Source of the DNA: Mariniblastus sp964414815
GTDB lineage: Bacteria; Planctomycetota; Planctomycetia; Pirellulales; Pirellulaceae
Assembly (NCBI GenBank): GCA_964414815.1
Contig: CAYPXY010000010.1
Span: 54,528-118,527 of the forward strand
DNA length: 64,000 nucleotides
Direction: 5' to 3'
Shown here: one piece after another, positions 34,857-44,089 of the stretch
Layout: the number at the start of each line of letters is the position of its first letter
Position numbering within the stretch: the first letter of the stretch is position 1
Translations under genes and position numbers: made by a program
The notes under the pieces: model-generated
Seen by the model: the letters and a program-made list of their open reading frames with translations, nothing else
Databases searched by the model: none
What the model was told of the DNA's origin: nothing

Positions 34857-35024
34857 CGTGGTACTCCTGGTTGATTGGGAGATAGACAAAGGATGGACCG
34901 AAATATGGATCGACTAAGGATAGAACGAATCAAGGGTACGACACGGGGTTACTCCTTCGTCGTAAGATTCTGCCTACCAACTGTTGTAAATGTAAAGCAG
35001 GAACGAAATTAGCGATTTTTCGGC

Positions 35025-35060
35025 TTGACAATTCTTGGTCCCTGCTAATACTTAGATTAG
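35025..35060 (+). promoter_or_regulatory. candidate promoter and palindromic operator
   Basis: TTGACA at 35025-35030 is a perfect -35 hexamer. TAATAC at 35046-35051 is the best -10 match, with a short 15-base spacer. The -10 lies in CTAATACTTAGATTAG (35045-35060), a palindrome with 5-base arms, as expected for a repressor site. The region lies between two divergent genes. The repressor is unknown; a Fur/Zur-type protein is a guess. Confidence 0.35.
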
Positions 35061-35117
35061 TAAATTTGCGGTCGCTCCGCAATATTTTGTTTGCGCAACG
35101 CTGTGTTTTCTTTAAAA

Positions 35118-35504
35118 ATGCGTTTCAGGCGATTGTTCCAATGGGGGCTGCTGACGTTCCTGATTCTACTTTTGAATCTAGGGCCTTCCTTCCATCGCGC
35201 GCATCTCTTCAATCTGCATTCCGAACACGGCGACAGCCCCTCCCGTTGCTGCTGTTGTGTATCTCACGCTGATGTTGGCTCTGAAGCGTCGGATTCGATA
35301 CAATCCTTTCTGACGTCGGCTTCTGATTGTGGAAGCCATTGCTCGGTGTGCGAGTTCTTCAAGAAATATCATTCTCCGGAAATTGCCAGCTTCAAGCTGC
35401 TCGAATCGGAGCGAGTGGTCCCCTTATGGGTGGCTCTGCAATCGGCGGTGTTCGCCGACTCTATCACGTCTACTGCGCGTGGCCCCCCTGTCTGCATGGT
35501 CTGA
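35118..35504 (+). CDS. small membrane-anchored Cys/His-rich protein
   Basis: About 128 residues. One N-terminal hydrophobic segment (GLLTFLILLLNLG) is followed by a His/Cys-rich part: HRAHLFNLHSEHGD, CCCC, then CGSHCSVCEFFKKYH. The spacing of Cys and His suggests metal binding. The end, ARGPPVC, is like that of DUF2946-type small proteins, but the match is too weak to name. The ATG at 35118 lies right before the hydrophobic helix; an in-frame TTG at 35091 is an alternative. It heads a rightward run with a DUF1559 gene and a PEP-CTERM gene. Confidence 0.6.
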   Translation: MRFRRLFQWGLLTFLILLLNLGPSFHRAHLFNLHSEHGDSPSRCCCCVSHADVGSEASDSIQSFLTSASDCGSHCSVCEFFKKYHSPEIASFKLLESERVVPLWVALQSAVFADSITSTARGPPVCMV

Positions 35505-35707
35505 TTTTGCAGTCATTGATTTTCTAACCTGTCACCATCCACTGGGTGTTGGCGAGTCTCTCTGAGTCCCTTTGAGGTCTTGTGCGCACTTTCAGTATCG
35601 CGGATGAGACGCTGCTGCATTTCCGTAAATGACGTTGTGCAAAGGCGGTCACTTTCGTGGCTGAGGTATCTTTATTTCCTCTGAAATCTGAAATCTGGAG
35701 TTTGAGT

Positions 35708-36784
35708 ATGAAACGTGGTTTTACATTGGTGGAACTACTGGTCGTGATTGCGATCATTGGAATTTTGATCGCGATGCTGTTGCCGGCTGTTCAAAGCGTT
35801 CGAGAAGCGGCGCGCCGGATGACCTGCTCAAACAACATTCGGCAGATCGGTCTGGCGATTCACAATCGTGAATCATCGATCGGGAAATTTCCTGTCAACC
35901 AGATCGGTCCAGGGGTTTCCAGTGGAGGTAATGTCAGCTCCGGATTCTACAGTTGGTTGGTGCCAACGCTTCCGTATCTGGAGCAGAATAATCTGTACCA
36001 CCGTTTCGATCATCGCATCAACAACGGTGATGGAGCCAATCTCAGTAATGGGTTCAGAGTCAGTAATACCCATCCCAATGCCGCAGCCGTAGCCACACGG
36101 GTCGAGACCTTTTTGTGTCCGTCCACGATGGTGCCGGTCGACAACTCGGTGATCATGGGAAGTGCGAATCCAGCTTCCGGCAGCTATGTCGGAAACGCGG
36201 GTTGGCCCAGCTACGCAACAGGCTTTGCCGGTGAACGATCGACTCCGGGTTTGTTTAACGGAGTGATTTCGCTGGTTCATCCCTCGAATCGGGTGGCATG
36301 GCATTCGGAAAGTGCGCCGGGAATGAATGATGTGGTCGACGGAACGTCGAACACGGCCATGATTTCGGAGCGGCTGATCCAGACTGCAAATTCAACTTCA
36401 GAAGTTTCCAACGGTGAAAAAAGTCTAAAAGCCTATCATCTGTTGGAACGCTACCAGACGCTGGGCCAGATCGTTGCCCAGTTCACAAGCAGCCATGTTC
36501 ATGTCAATGAATCGGCTCGTATCGGGCGGAACTGGAGTTCAGGCTTTGCTCTGGCCGCACCGACCTACATGCATGTCAATACTCCCAATTCGTTGATCGG
36601 GTTTTATGGTACGAGCGCGAGTCAGGGAGATTTTGTAATCACGCCGAGCAGCCGGCACTCCGGTGGAGTGAACGTCGGTTTCGTGGATGGCTCGGTTCAT
36701 TTTATTCAGGATTCCATTTCGACAGAAGTCTGGTGGGCCCTCGGAGCACGCGATGATGGTCGACCCGTTTCTATAAACAACTAG
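35708..36784 (+). CDS. DUF1559 protein with prepilin-type N-terminus
   Basis: About 358 residues. The ATG at 35708 has GGAG 8 bases upstream. MKRGFTLVELLVVIAIIGIL contains a prepilin-type cleavage site and helix, and NNIRQIGLAIHNRESSIGKF starts the DUF1559 domain. The domain ends with SSRHSGGVNVGFVDGSVHFI, the typical H-x-G-G-x-N-V-x-F-x-D-G-S motif. It should be processed by a prepilin peptidase and placed in the envelope; the role of the family is unknown. The PEP-CTERM gene follows after 11 bases, so they are co-transcribed. Confidence 0.92.
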   Translation: MKRGFTLVELLVVIAIIGILIAMLLPAVQSVREAARRMTCSNNIRQIGLAIHNRESSIGKFPVNQIGPGVSSGGNVSSGFYSWLVPTLPYLEQNNLYHRFDHRINNGDGANLSNGFRVSNTHPNAAAVATRVETFLCPSTMVPVDNSVIMGSANPASGSYVGNAGWPSYATGFAGERSTPGLFNGVISLVHPSNRVAWHSESAPGMNDVVDGTSNTAMISERLIQTANSTSEVSNGEKSLKAYHLLERYQTLGQIVAQFTSSHVHVNESARIGRNWSSGFALAAPTYMHVNTPNSLIGFYGTSASQGDFVITPSSRHSGGVNVGFVDGSVHFIQDSISTEVWWALGARDDGRPVSINN

Positions 36785-36795
36785 GTTTAAATATC

Positions 36796-37569
36796 ATGAG
36801 AAATTTTTTATATGTCGTCGCAGCTCTTGCGGGTGCTGTGTTTTATCAGTCGCCGGTGATGGGCCAGGGTCATGACCATTCTGACATTGAGTTCGGATAC
36901 AACAGTCTTGCTGCCCCTACAGCCATCGAGATTGAAGGCAGTGCCTTTACCGTGGATGGGTTTGCCTACTGGGAGAGCGATGTCGATGTTTTTGGTGCAG
37001 AACTCTTTGCCGAGAATCCAGGTTACACGACCAATCCTGATGAAGGATTGTTGGTTGGACAAGGAGACCGGATTTTTGTAAGCGTACTCAATGCCAACAT
37101 GCATTCGGTCTACGGAGTTGGGTATATCAACTACTACAACCCTGCGACGAATCAACTCGAGGCGTATGAGACCCATCAGATATCCGTAGGGCATAACGAT
37201 CCGAATCCTGGCAATTGGACGGATCTCGTTTTCAATGGAATTAACATTGTCAGCGGAGACAATCCTCTCTTTCTGGGGACTGGCAGCAATACAGGCGAGA
37301 TGCATGATCATCTGATTTTCAATTTTTTTGAAGATGCACCGATTGGGGCGTACGGCGTGCTATTTCAACTGGAAGCCTATTTCGCCGCGAATGCTTCAAA
37401 CCAACCCAACCTGGTGTCGGATGCCTACTGGGTGATCTGGAATCACGGAATGTCGCACGAAGACTTCGAAAGTCTTGCATTGCCAGCGTTCGGAGCGATC
37501 CCTGAACCTGGCTCCGCGCTGCTGCTGGGGCTTGGCTCCCTCGGTTGGCTAATTCGCCGAAGACGCTGA
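36796..37569 (+). CDS. PEP-CTERM sorted exported protein (all3515-like)
   Basis: 257 residues with a signal peptide (VVAALAGAVFYQSPVMG), a His/Asp-rich start of the mature part (GHDHSDIEFGYNSL) and a C-terminal PEP-CTERM sorting signal (IPEPGSALLLGLGSLGWLIR, then three Arg). The body is beta-rich. The N-terminal GHDHSDIEFGY region resembles PEP-CTERM proteins of the all3515 type, which I recall as being repressed by the zinc regulator Zur in cyanobacteria; this needs a search. A metal-binding role is therefore plausible. A good terminator follows at 37588. Confidence 0.8.
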   Translation: MRNFLYVVAALAGAVFYQSPVMGQGHDHSDIEFGYNSLAAPTAIEIEGSAFTVDGFAYWESDVDVFGAELFAENPGYTTNPDEGLLVGQGDRIFVSVLNANMHSVYGVGYINYYNPATNQLEAYETHQISVGHNDPNPGNWTDLVFNGINIVSGDNPLFLGTGSNTGEMHDHLIFNFFEDAPIGAYGVLFQLEAYFAANASNQPNLVSDAYWVIWNHGMSHEDFESLALPAFGAIPEPGSALLLGLGSLGWLIRRRR

Positions 37570-37587
37570 TTCGTTCGTGAGTGATGA

Positions 37588-37627
37588 GTCGTGGGCGCCT
37601 GTTTTCGCGGGTGCCCGCGACTTTTTC
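37588..37627 (+). terminator. rho-independent terminator after the PEP-CTERM gene
   Basis: GTCGTGGGCGCC (37588-37599) pairs with GGTGCCCGCGAC (37610-37621) as a 12-base stem with two G-U pairs and a 10-base loop, followed at once by TTTTT (37622-37626). It lies 18 bases after the stop codon. Confidence 0.8.
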
Positions 37628-37911
37628 TTGTCGGACTCATGCAGTCGTTCGCTAGCTTGGCGTGCCAGCACTGGCCGTACTCACCTGGTTCCAAATTAGG
37701 TTTGGAACACTCATCATCACTAATCCGGCAGCAACATTAAAACGGGAGTGGGGTCTGATCTGCAGATTTATTGATCTAATCTCCGCACTACCGGCAGAAC
37801 TGATTCATTCTGCAAGGTTTCCCTGGTCGATAAAACCAGCAACGTTTCTCCACATGGGGAGATCGTGCGCTTTTTTCATCCGTTACAAACCGGCGACACT
37901 CGACTTGGGTC
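37628..37911. other. non-coding gap before the TolC-like gene
   Basis: Past the terminator this roughly 280-base stretch has only short frames without Shine-Dalgarno sites or recognisable products. It should carry the promoter for the gene at 37912. No clear promoter or repeat was seen. Confidence 0.5.
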
Positions 37912-39201
37912 ATGGCTAGTCCAACGCCAAGAATCATTTTTCCGATGGTCATGATGGCACTGGTTGCGATCCAGGTCAGCGGCTGCGCGCATTTGGGTTG
38001 TCAACCTTCTACATCAAGCCCCGGTTGCAATTCAGTATCCGATCAACCCCAAGGCTCATTGCCTGTCATTCTGTTTGATTCCCGATCAAACATTTCATTG
38101 TCCAACGTTACCAACCCGATTGAAGGCTTTCCGCTCGTCGGAAACCTATCCGAGGCAGTCAATGAGGGACTCTACGTTCCGACTCATTTGCGAGACTTGC
38201 GATATGAAGAACTTCTGTCAATCGCCGCGGACGCTTCGCCGGTGGCCAACAAGCTGGAGGCTTGGCGACAATGGCTGTGTTCGTTGAACCGGACATCACC
38301 CGCCACCCTCGACGCACTGTCCCACCAGGCCCGATTCGAACGCAGCAAGCATGGTTTTCGCGCCCAGGAAGCCTGTTTGAATCTGCTCAATGTCTACACG
38401 AAGCCGCCCATTGTCCGGCGAACGATCGATTTACTGGGCGAGTCACAACTCGCATTGCAGAAGTTCCGCGAAGCGGGAGTAGACATTCCTGTGGATCCCA
38501 GTGATTTCAAACGTCGACAGATCCAGGCGGCGGAACGTTATGTTGAAATTCAGTACAACCAGAATCGTCTCAACGATGGCTTGGAGGTTTTGCTGAACGT
38601 TCATCGCGCTCCCGACGAACCGATTTGGCCCAACTTTACAAGCCGCGGTGAGTTCAAGGCACCCCGCGAAGACGTTGCCATCGAATGGGCGCTGCGGCAG
38701 CGGGGTGATTTGCTGGCCCTGGAGTTGCTGGCTGCCCATCCTGATGATGTGTCGGGGGAGGTGGCACGTGGGCTGGGAGATGGCGGCGCCATGATGGGTG
38801 CAGGCGTGGAGCTTCCCTCGCCCCCCAAGCTCCTGCAGTGTCTTTTGAAGCAGGAGGTCGAATCGTTGAAGCAGTCTATCCGGTGTGAACGACAGCGACA
38901 GCTTCTGTCATTGGTTGAGGACAAGCGAGAACAAATCCGTCTGGAAGTTCGCCACGTGTATCATGCGATGGCGCGGCATGAGCAGACGCTGGAGCTGAAA
39001 CTCCAGCAGCTGAGCGAATTGCGACGGGGGTTGGAAGCGGCCGCGGAAGCGAAAGACGTTCGCCAGATTGATTTCAAGGGCCGACTGGAACAACAGATTC
39101 AGGAACTGGAGCTGATCTCGGGAATCGTTGACGAGTTGGTGGCCCTTGAAATCGAACGCGCCCGCTGGTCTCATGTGGTGGGAGAAACTTTGCGTCCATG
39201 A
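37912..39201 (+). CDS. TolC-like outer-membrane-factor lipoprotein
   Basis: 429 residues. The signal peptide ends with lipobox VSGC, with acylated Cys about residue 25. After a linker the sequence is nearly all helical. EWALRQRGDLLALELLAAHP resembles the repeat motif of outer-membrane efflux proteins, and the C-terminal half (EVRHVYHAMARHEQTLELKL to VALEIERARWSHVVGETL) is a long coiled coil like that of TolC. The beta-strands of a TolC barrel are not obvious, so it may be a shortened, diverged member. The end overlaps the phosphatase gene by 4 bases (ATGA). No RND pump or adaptor gene is nearby. Confidence 0.6.
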   Translation: MASPTPRIIFPMVMMALVAIQVSGCAHLGCQPSTSSPGCNSVSDQPQGSLPVILFDSRSNISLSNVTNPIEGFPLVGNLSEAVNEGLYVPTHLRDLRYEELLSIAADASPVANKLEAWRQWLCSLNRTSPATLDALSHQARFERSKHGFRAQEACLNLLNVYTKPPIVRRTIDLLGESQLALQKFREAGVDIPVDPSDFKRRQIQAAERYVEIQYNQNRLNDGLEVLLNVHRAPDEPIWPNFTSRGEFKAPREDVAIEWALRQRGDLLALELLAAHPDDVSGEVARGLGDGGAMMGAGVELPSPPKLLQCLLKQEVESLKQSIRCERQRQLLSLVEDKREQIRLEVRHVYHAMARHEQTLELKLQQLSELRRGLEAAAEAKDVRQIDFKGRLEQQIQELELISGIVDELVALEIERARWSHVVGETLRP

Positions 39202-39998
39202 CGACACAACCACAACGATTTGAACTTGCCAGAAACATTGCCCGTGCCGCCGGCAGGATCACACTACCGTACTTCCAGACCAGCCGCTTCACCATCGAGC
39301 AGAAGCAGGATGGTTCACCGGTTACGGATGCCGATCGCGAATCCGAACAATTTCTTCGAACCGAGATCTCAAAGGTGTTTCCGGATGACGGTATCATCGG
39401 TGAAGAGTTTGGTGAGGTCAGGGGAAGTTCAGGTTTCTGCTGGGTGCTTGATCCAATCGATGGCACCAAGTCGTTCATCACCGGCGTTCCGCTGTACGGT
39501 ACGATGGTCGCCGTGATCGACGAGCGAGATCCGTCCGACAAGCAGGCGATTATCGGGGCAATTCATATTCCGGCGCTCGACGAGGGCGTGTTTGCGGCCA
39601 AGGGATCAGGCGCCTGGTATCATCGAGGTTCCGAGGCTCCGGTCAGAGCCTCCGTTTCACGAACGAAGGAGCTGGCCGAGACCATCGTGTTGACTTCTTC
39701 GGTGGAGGGGTTTGCAGGGCGCGGTGATGGAAGCTCCCTCGAGCGACTTGCGCAACAAGCCCGCTTCACACGAACATGGGGCGACGTCTACGGATATTTG
39801 CTGGTGGCCACGGGACGCGCCGATGTGATGATCGATCCGCAAATGAGCGTTTGGGATGCCGCCGCGGTTCAACCCATTATTGAAGAAGCCGGTGGTCGGT
39901 TCACGGATTGGAAAAACAAGCCGACATTTGAAGGGGGAGAATCGGTCGGATCCAATGGTGTGGTACACGAAGCGATATTGAATGCGTTGACGCGATAA
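39198..39998 (+). CDS. inositol-monophosphatase family phosphatase, probably histidinol-phosphatase (HisN type)
   Basis: 266 residues, the usual family length. The metal-binding motifs are GEEFGE (about 67-72), WVLDPIDGTKSF (about 81-92) and WDAAAVQPIIEEAGGRF (from about 218). The DGTKSF form with GVPLYGTMVA is typical of the HisN branch, which cleaves histidinol phosphate in histidine synthesis; inositol-phosphate cleavage cannot be ruled out, particularly as an inositol-3-phosphate-synthase-like gene lies at 13483. The ATG overlaps the TolC-like gene stop, so translation is coupled, though the functions look unrelated. Confidence 0.85.
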   Translation: MTTQPQRFELARNIARAAGRITLPYFQTSRFTIEQKQDGSPVTDADRESEQFLRTEISKVFPDDGIIGEEFGEVRGSSGFCWVLDPIDGTKSFITGVPLYGTMVAVIDERDPSDKQAIIGAIHIPALDEGVFAAKGSGAWYHRGSEAPVRASVSRTKELAETIVLTSSVEGFAGRGDGSSLERLAQQARFTRTWGDVYGYLLVATGRADVMIDPQMSVWDAAAVQPIIEEAGGRFTDWKNKPTFEGGESVGSNGVVHEAILNALTR

Positions 39999-40006
39999 TC
40001 CGAAAA

Positions 40007-42937
40007 TTACTCCAGCCTCAGCCCCGGCGGCAACGTCTCTCCAAAAACCCGGTTCTGTTCGTCCGTATCCAGCTTGCCTCCGACTCGCACCAATTCAACC
40101 AAGTGCTCCGGCGCGGATTGCTTCGTCAACCAACGGACCACGGCGTCTCGTGTTCCTTCGTCAAGGTCGCGGTAACGATCCTCGGTTCGCCGGCTCAACT
40201 GAGCAAGCGCTAAATAAACCACACCTGAACTGAAATCGGTTCGAATCAAGGTCTCAATCCAGTTCTCGATCTGGCTGGCGGACAGAACCGTATTCAGCGG
40301 GCCGTACAGCGGTGAGCGATTTCCCAGTCGCCCCATGGCCCAAATCATCGCATCACGGGCCTTGGACATTTTTGGCTTGCTAAGCATTGCCAGCGCAAGA
40401 TCGCCAAGCTCTTTTTTCTGGTCCAGTGACAACAGTTCGAGAGAGCCAAGCAATCGCCAAACTTCCACGGATTCCTCTGGACGAAGTGGAACAGCGCCTC
40501 CTTTCGTCGGGCGTCCCGACAACTGCTTTGCCAACGCACGAATCGCGGCCAGCCAGGGTTCCGCGATCATTTGCTGCTGCCCGCGCGTCAAACCGCCTGC
40601 CACTCGTCGCCAGAGAATCAGCGATTCGTTACGAATGTTGGGACTATTCTGAGAAAGCTTTCCATGAACATGTCGCCAAGTCTCGCCGACCCGCCAGTCA
40701 TCGAGTGCGATGCCATAACCGGGTCGCAACGAGAACCCCAGTAGATTCAACCATCGAGATTCATGCTGTGGACTTTGGCGTCGCCCCGATTCGCAGTCGA
40801 TTAAGGTCCCCCAAATTCGGCGAAGTAATGTCATCGGCCATTCATCGCGATTCAGGCCGGTGGTTTCGCTTAATAACTTCACCAGCTCTTTCGGATCCGC
40901 CGATTCGTTGCGGTGGGACGTACCGAAAGTCTGGGTGATGGCCTGTTCGCAAGCATCCCAGGTCGCTTCGTCGAGAATGCCTTCCGACTCTCCAGTTCCC
41001 GAGTACTCGGCAACATCCGTTTGAGTGGCTGAGCGGACGTCGAATTGAAGCTTCCAGGATCGATCCGATCCAATCTCATGGCATGACAAATCAATCGTCC
41101 CCAATTCAGTCAATCCAATTTTCAGATGAACGGAGAGGTCGCGTTTTTCGCTTTTACTTTTGGTTCTCAACACGGTACGAATCGGTGGCAGCGATGTCAT
41201 CTGTTCGGAATCGATCGGGACGATCAGTCCGGGCAGATCGGCCAGGCGAACGCTCGAAACAAAAATCGAAAACTCGACCGGTTGAGAAACGGTCAGCTTG
41301 AACGAACGATCTGCCAAAGTGTACGTCTCACCTGGCTCGGCGCTGCCCGGCATGATACAAATCGCTTGCGGAGGATTGCCGCCGATTCCGATGTAGTAGC
41401 TTCTGGCCAAAGTCGCCACAATGCGAACGCCTTGATCGCGGCGAACCATGCCGTAATAGGCAGCCCCGCGAGCGACGGCCAGATCGAGTCGATCATTCTC
41501 AAGCACGAGCGGTTGCCAATCAGGTTCCTTTTCAGTTTTAAACCACGTGGCAATCTGGTCGATCAGCCTTTGGCGAAGAAGAGGCGACTCGAAGAAACCA
41601 CCGTTGAAGAGGACGACATCGGGGCGAATATTTGGTTGCGAGTTGTAGGTTGCGGGTTGCGGGTTTTCAGTATCTGTGGCGTCGTGGGCGTGAGTCACCA
41701 GGAACTGAGCCAGATAGCGGGTGATGGCCGGGTCGCTGGCGTAGGGAAGCCCCAGTTCCTGAAACCCGCTTTGAAGTTCTCGGGGTCTTTCGTGAAGTTC
41801 AACCACCGGTAAAAAGCCTTCCAGCACCAGTTTTTGAATCTCGTCACGAGTCACTTCCGTTTGCAGTCCACCGCCAATGAGTTTCGATCCGCGGCTCGGC
41901 AAGTTGACGGACATTGAATCGAGATTGCCTTCTGAAAGAAAGGCTTCCTTGATGCGGCGGCTTGTGCCTACCAAAACATCCCATTGAAACGGTTCGAGCC
42001 TCTTTCCCTTGGTAAGTTTACCTTCAACATATTTTGCAATCGCCAAATCCAGGTTGTCGCCGCCGAGGATCAAATGCGTTCCCACAGCGACACGGTGAAA
42101 CTTTGTAGCACGAGACTCTTTTTCTGTATTGTGATATTTTTCATACAATGTAGCTTGTGCTTTGTCTGAATCCTGGTTGATTGCTTTCGCTGGCGCTTCA
42201 GTTTCATCGCGGACCGAGTTTCGAGGTACGTCGCTTTCCCGAACACGAATCAAGGTGAAATCGCTGGTTCCGCCTCCGATATCACAGACAAGAATGGTCT
42301 GGCCAACTTCGACTCGTTGTTCCCAGTCGGTATCATGTTTATAAATCCAGGCATAGAAGGCGGCTTGGGGTTCTTCGATCAAAATGATGCGAGGCAGCCC
42401 GGCCATTTTTGCGGCTTCGATGGTCAGCTCGCGAGCCACTTCATCGAATGATGCAGGCAGGGTCAACACAATGTCCTGTTCGGCCATCGCGTGCGCCGGG
42501 AACTTCTGATCCCACGCTTGGCGAATGTGTTTGAGATACGAACTGCTTGCCTCGACCGGCGAAAGCCTCCTCACATCATCGGCACCATGCCAGGGCAACA
42601 GAGGCGCGGTTCGGTCAACCCCCGAATGACAAAGCCAGCTTTTTGCGGATGCGATCCCGCGACCGGAAACTTTTGCCGATTCGTCCCGCGCATACGCTCC
42701 GACGCAGAAATCAAAAGAAGCAGAGCCTGCAGCGGGTTGAAAATAGAACGAGGGCAGCGTATCGAGCGACTCGGTCTCCGTCGGGGAGACTTGCTGCGGG
42801 ATCAGGAAAACACGAATCGACCAAGGCGACTCGTCGGTATCGACATACGTCACTGCCGAATTGGTGGTTCCAAGGTCGATCCCGATCACATAACGCGGCG
42901 GCAACTCATCGATCATCGGGTCGATGGTATCAGTCAT
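40007..42937 (-). CDS. Hsp70-family protein with C-terminal DUF3731-like domain
   Basis: 976 residues. The Hsp70 nucleotide-binding domain comes first: YVIGIDLGTTNSAVTYVDTD, then ILVCDIGGGTSDFTLIRVRE, the phosphate-2 motif. A long helical C-terminal part (about 650-976, for example LWRRVAGGLTRGQQQMIAEP) replaces the usual substrate-binding domain and matches DUF3731. It is probably an ATP-driven chaperone-like protein with unknown clients. The Shine-Dalgarno is excellent (AAGGAGG, 42946-42952, minus strand). From recollection, this gene is usually next to an Hsp70 gene and a DUF2760 gene; here those are 11 kb away at 54311-56716, behind the defence cluster. Confidence 0.88.
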   Translation of the reverse strand: MTDTIDPMIDELPPRYVIGIDLGTTNSAVTYVDTDESPWSIRVFLIPQQVSPTETESLDTLPSFYFQPAAGSASFDFCVGAYARDESAKVSGRGIASAKSWLCHSGVDRTAPLLPWHGADDVRRLSPVEASSSYLKHIRQAWDQKFPAHAMAEQDIVLTLPASFDEVARELTIEAAKMAGLPRIILIEEPQAAFYAWIYKHDTDWEQRVEVGQTILVCDIGGGTSDFTLIRVRESDVPRNSVRDETEAPAKAINQDSDKAQATLYEKYHNTEKESRATKFHRVAVGTHLILGGDNLDLAIAKYVEGKLTKGKRLEPFQWDVLVGTSRRIKEAFLSEGNLDSMSVNLPSRGSKLIGGGLQTEVTRDEIQKLVLEGFLPVVELHERPRELQSGFQELGLPYASDPAITRYLAQFLVTHAHDATDTENPQPATYNSQPNIRPDVVLFNGGFFESPLLRQRLIDQIATWFKTEKEPDWQPLVLENDRLDLAVARGAAYYGMVRRDQGVRIVATLARSYYIGIGGNPPQAICIMPGSAEPGETYTLADRSFKLTVSQPVEFSIFVSSVRLADLPGLIVPIDSEQMTSLPPIRTVLRTKSKSEKRDLSVHLKIGLTELGTIDLSCHEIGSDRSWKLQFDVRSATQTDVAEYSGTGESEGILDEATWDACEQAITQTFGTSHRNESADPKELVKLLSETTGLNRDEWPMTLLRRIWGTLIDCESGRRQSPQHESRWLNLLGFSLRPGYGIALDDWRVGETWRHVHGKLSQNSPNIRNESLILWRRVAGGLTRGQQQMIAEPWLAAIRALAKQLSGRPTKGGAVPLRPEESVEVWRLLGSLELLSLDQKKELGDLALAMLSKPKMSKARDAMIWAMGRLGNRSPLYGPLNTVLSASQIENWIETLIRTDFSSGVVYLALAQLSRRTEDRYRDLDEGTRDAVVRWLTKQSAPEHLVELVRVGGKLDTDEQNRVFGETLPPGLRLE

Positions 42938-42982
42938 CGGTGAATCCTCCTTGAAATTGCCATCCCAACACGCAGCACCGTG

Positions 42983-43864
42983 CTACCAGGCAGACAGACC
43001 TTGCTTCATCCGGCGCGTGGCAACTACGGGATCGAACTTCTCCGGATCGAACGGACCATGCCATTCCAGGTACTCGTCGTGTTGTTCGTGCTTCGGATTG
43101 GTGATCGTCTCGACAAAATCAACAAACCCCCAGACACCACCGACATCTTCTGGTGGGCAAGCGAGGGCACCGTCGATGCAGCGGGGATAAGGCCCGTGAG
43201 CGTCTGCCTCGGCCACTTTCTCCAACTGAATCGTATGTGCCCAACTGTCCCCATAGTCGTATAGATAGTTGAGTTTCATTTTTGGGCCATGCTTGGTGAC
43301 CAGATTACTGACACGAACTCTGGCGTAGCTTGTTTCGCCAAGCTCGTCGAAGCCGTCATCCATCAATCGCGGATCGGCATAGCGCATGTTGCCGATTTGG
43401 AAACAATGCAAATGCGAGTTCTCCCAGCCCATTGCCGTCTGAATCAGCTCGTGCAATTTTTGCAGGCTGACATCCTTCGTTTCGATCCGCCGCCAGATGG
43501 GCGGTTGGGTTCCCTTGAGTGTGATTTTGAATCGATAAACAAGGTCGCGGCCAGTCTTCGGACGGAAGGAAGACGGAGGCACAACCCGCGTCCATACGCG
43601 CCGTGTTGAGGTGATGCTTTTATTCCATGGCGGAAGGGATTCGGACGGAAGCAGAACTTCGATGGAACGGGGGACTCCAGGCTTTCGCTGGATAAAGCCC
43701 TTCTGTTCGAGTACCTTCATCATCTGATTGACCGACGGCGCTGAAACCTTCATGGCCTTACTGATCTCGGACTCTGCGGGAGGATAGCCGAACCCTTCGA
43801 TGTACGTTTGAATAAACGAAAGATACCGTGTCTGGGTGGGTGTAGGCGTCAGCGTCGTCATCAT
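42983..43864 (-). CDS. LexA-type winged helix fused to pRiA4b ORF-3-like domain
   Basis: About 293 residues. Residues 1-65 are a LexA-like DNA-binding winged helix: TPTQTRYLSFIQTYIEGFGY, PPAESEISKAMKVSAPSVNQ and MMKVLEQKGFIQRKPGVPRS. Residues about 110-280 match the plasmid pRiA4b ORF-3 family (YRFKITLKGTQPPIWRRIE, KLHELIQTAMGWENSHLHCF, YDYGDSWAHTIQLEK). The LexA autoprotease part is absent. Start: AGGAG lies 4 bases before two consecutive ATG codons (43864, 43861). It lies 200 bases downstream of the Res gene on the same strand and may regulate the defence operon; that is inference from position. Confidence 0.85.
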   Translation of the reverse strand: MMTTLTPTPTQTRYLSFIQTYIEGFGYPPAESEISKAMKVSAPSVNQMMKVLEQKGFIQRKPGVPRSIEVLLPSESLPPWNKSITSTRRVWTRVVPPSSFRPKTGRDLVYRFKITLKGTQPPIWRRIETKDVSLQKLHELIQTAMGWENSHLHCFQIGNMRYADPRLMDDGFDELGETSYARVRVSNLVTKHGPKMKLNYLYDYGDSWAHTIQLEKVAEADAHGPYPRCIDGALACPPEDVGGVWGFVDFVETITNPKHEQHDEYLEWHGPFDPEKFDPVVATRRMKQGLSAW

Positions 43865-44089
43865 GCAACTCCTGTGATTCTTCAAGCTCCAATTTTACGA
43901 TACGGCTCCATGTACGGGGACGCCGCAGCCCATGATTTTATCACGCTATGGCTCCGTTACAAGCGCTGCGATAATATGGAGGCAGCCCCGCTGCTTGAAG
44001 GTCATGAACGGCGACAGCTTCACAGCCACATGCTTTTTCGATCATCCATCGCGTCGTCACGATGGCTGGTCGTCATTCTAATCAGTGAA

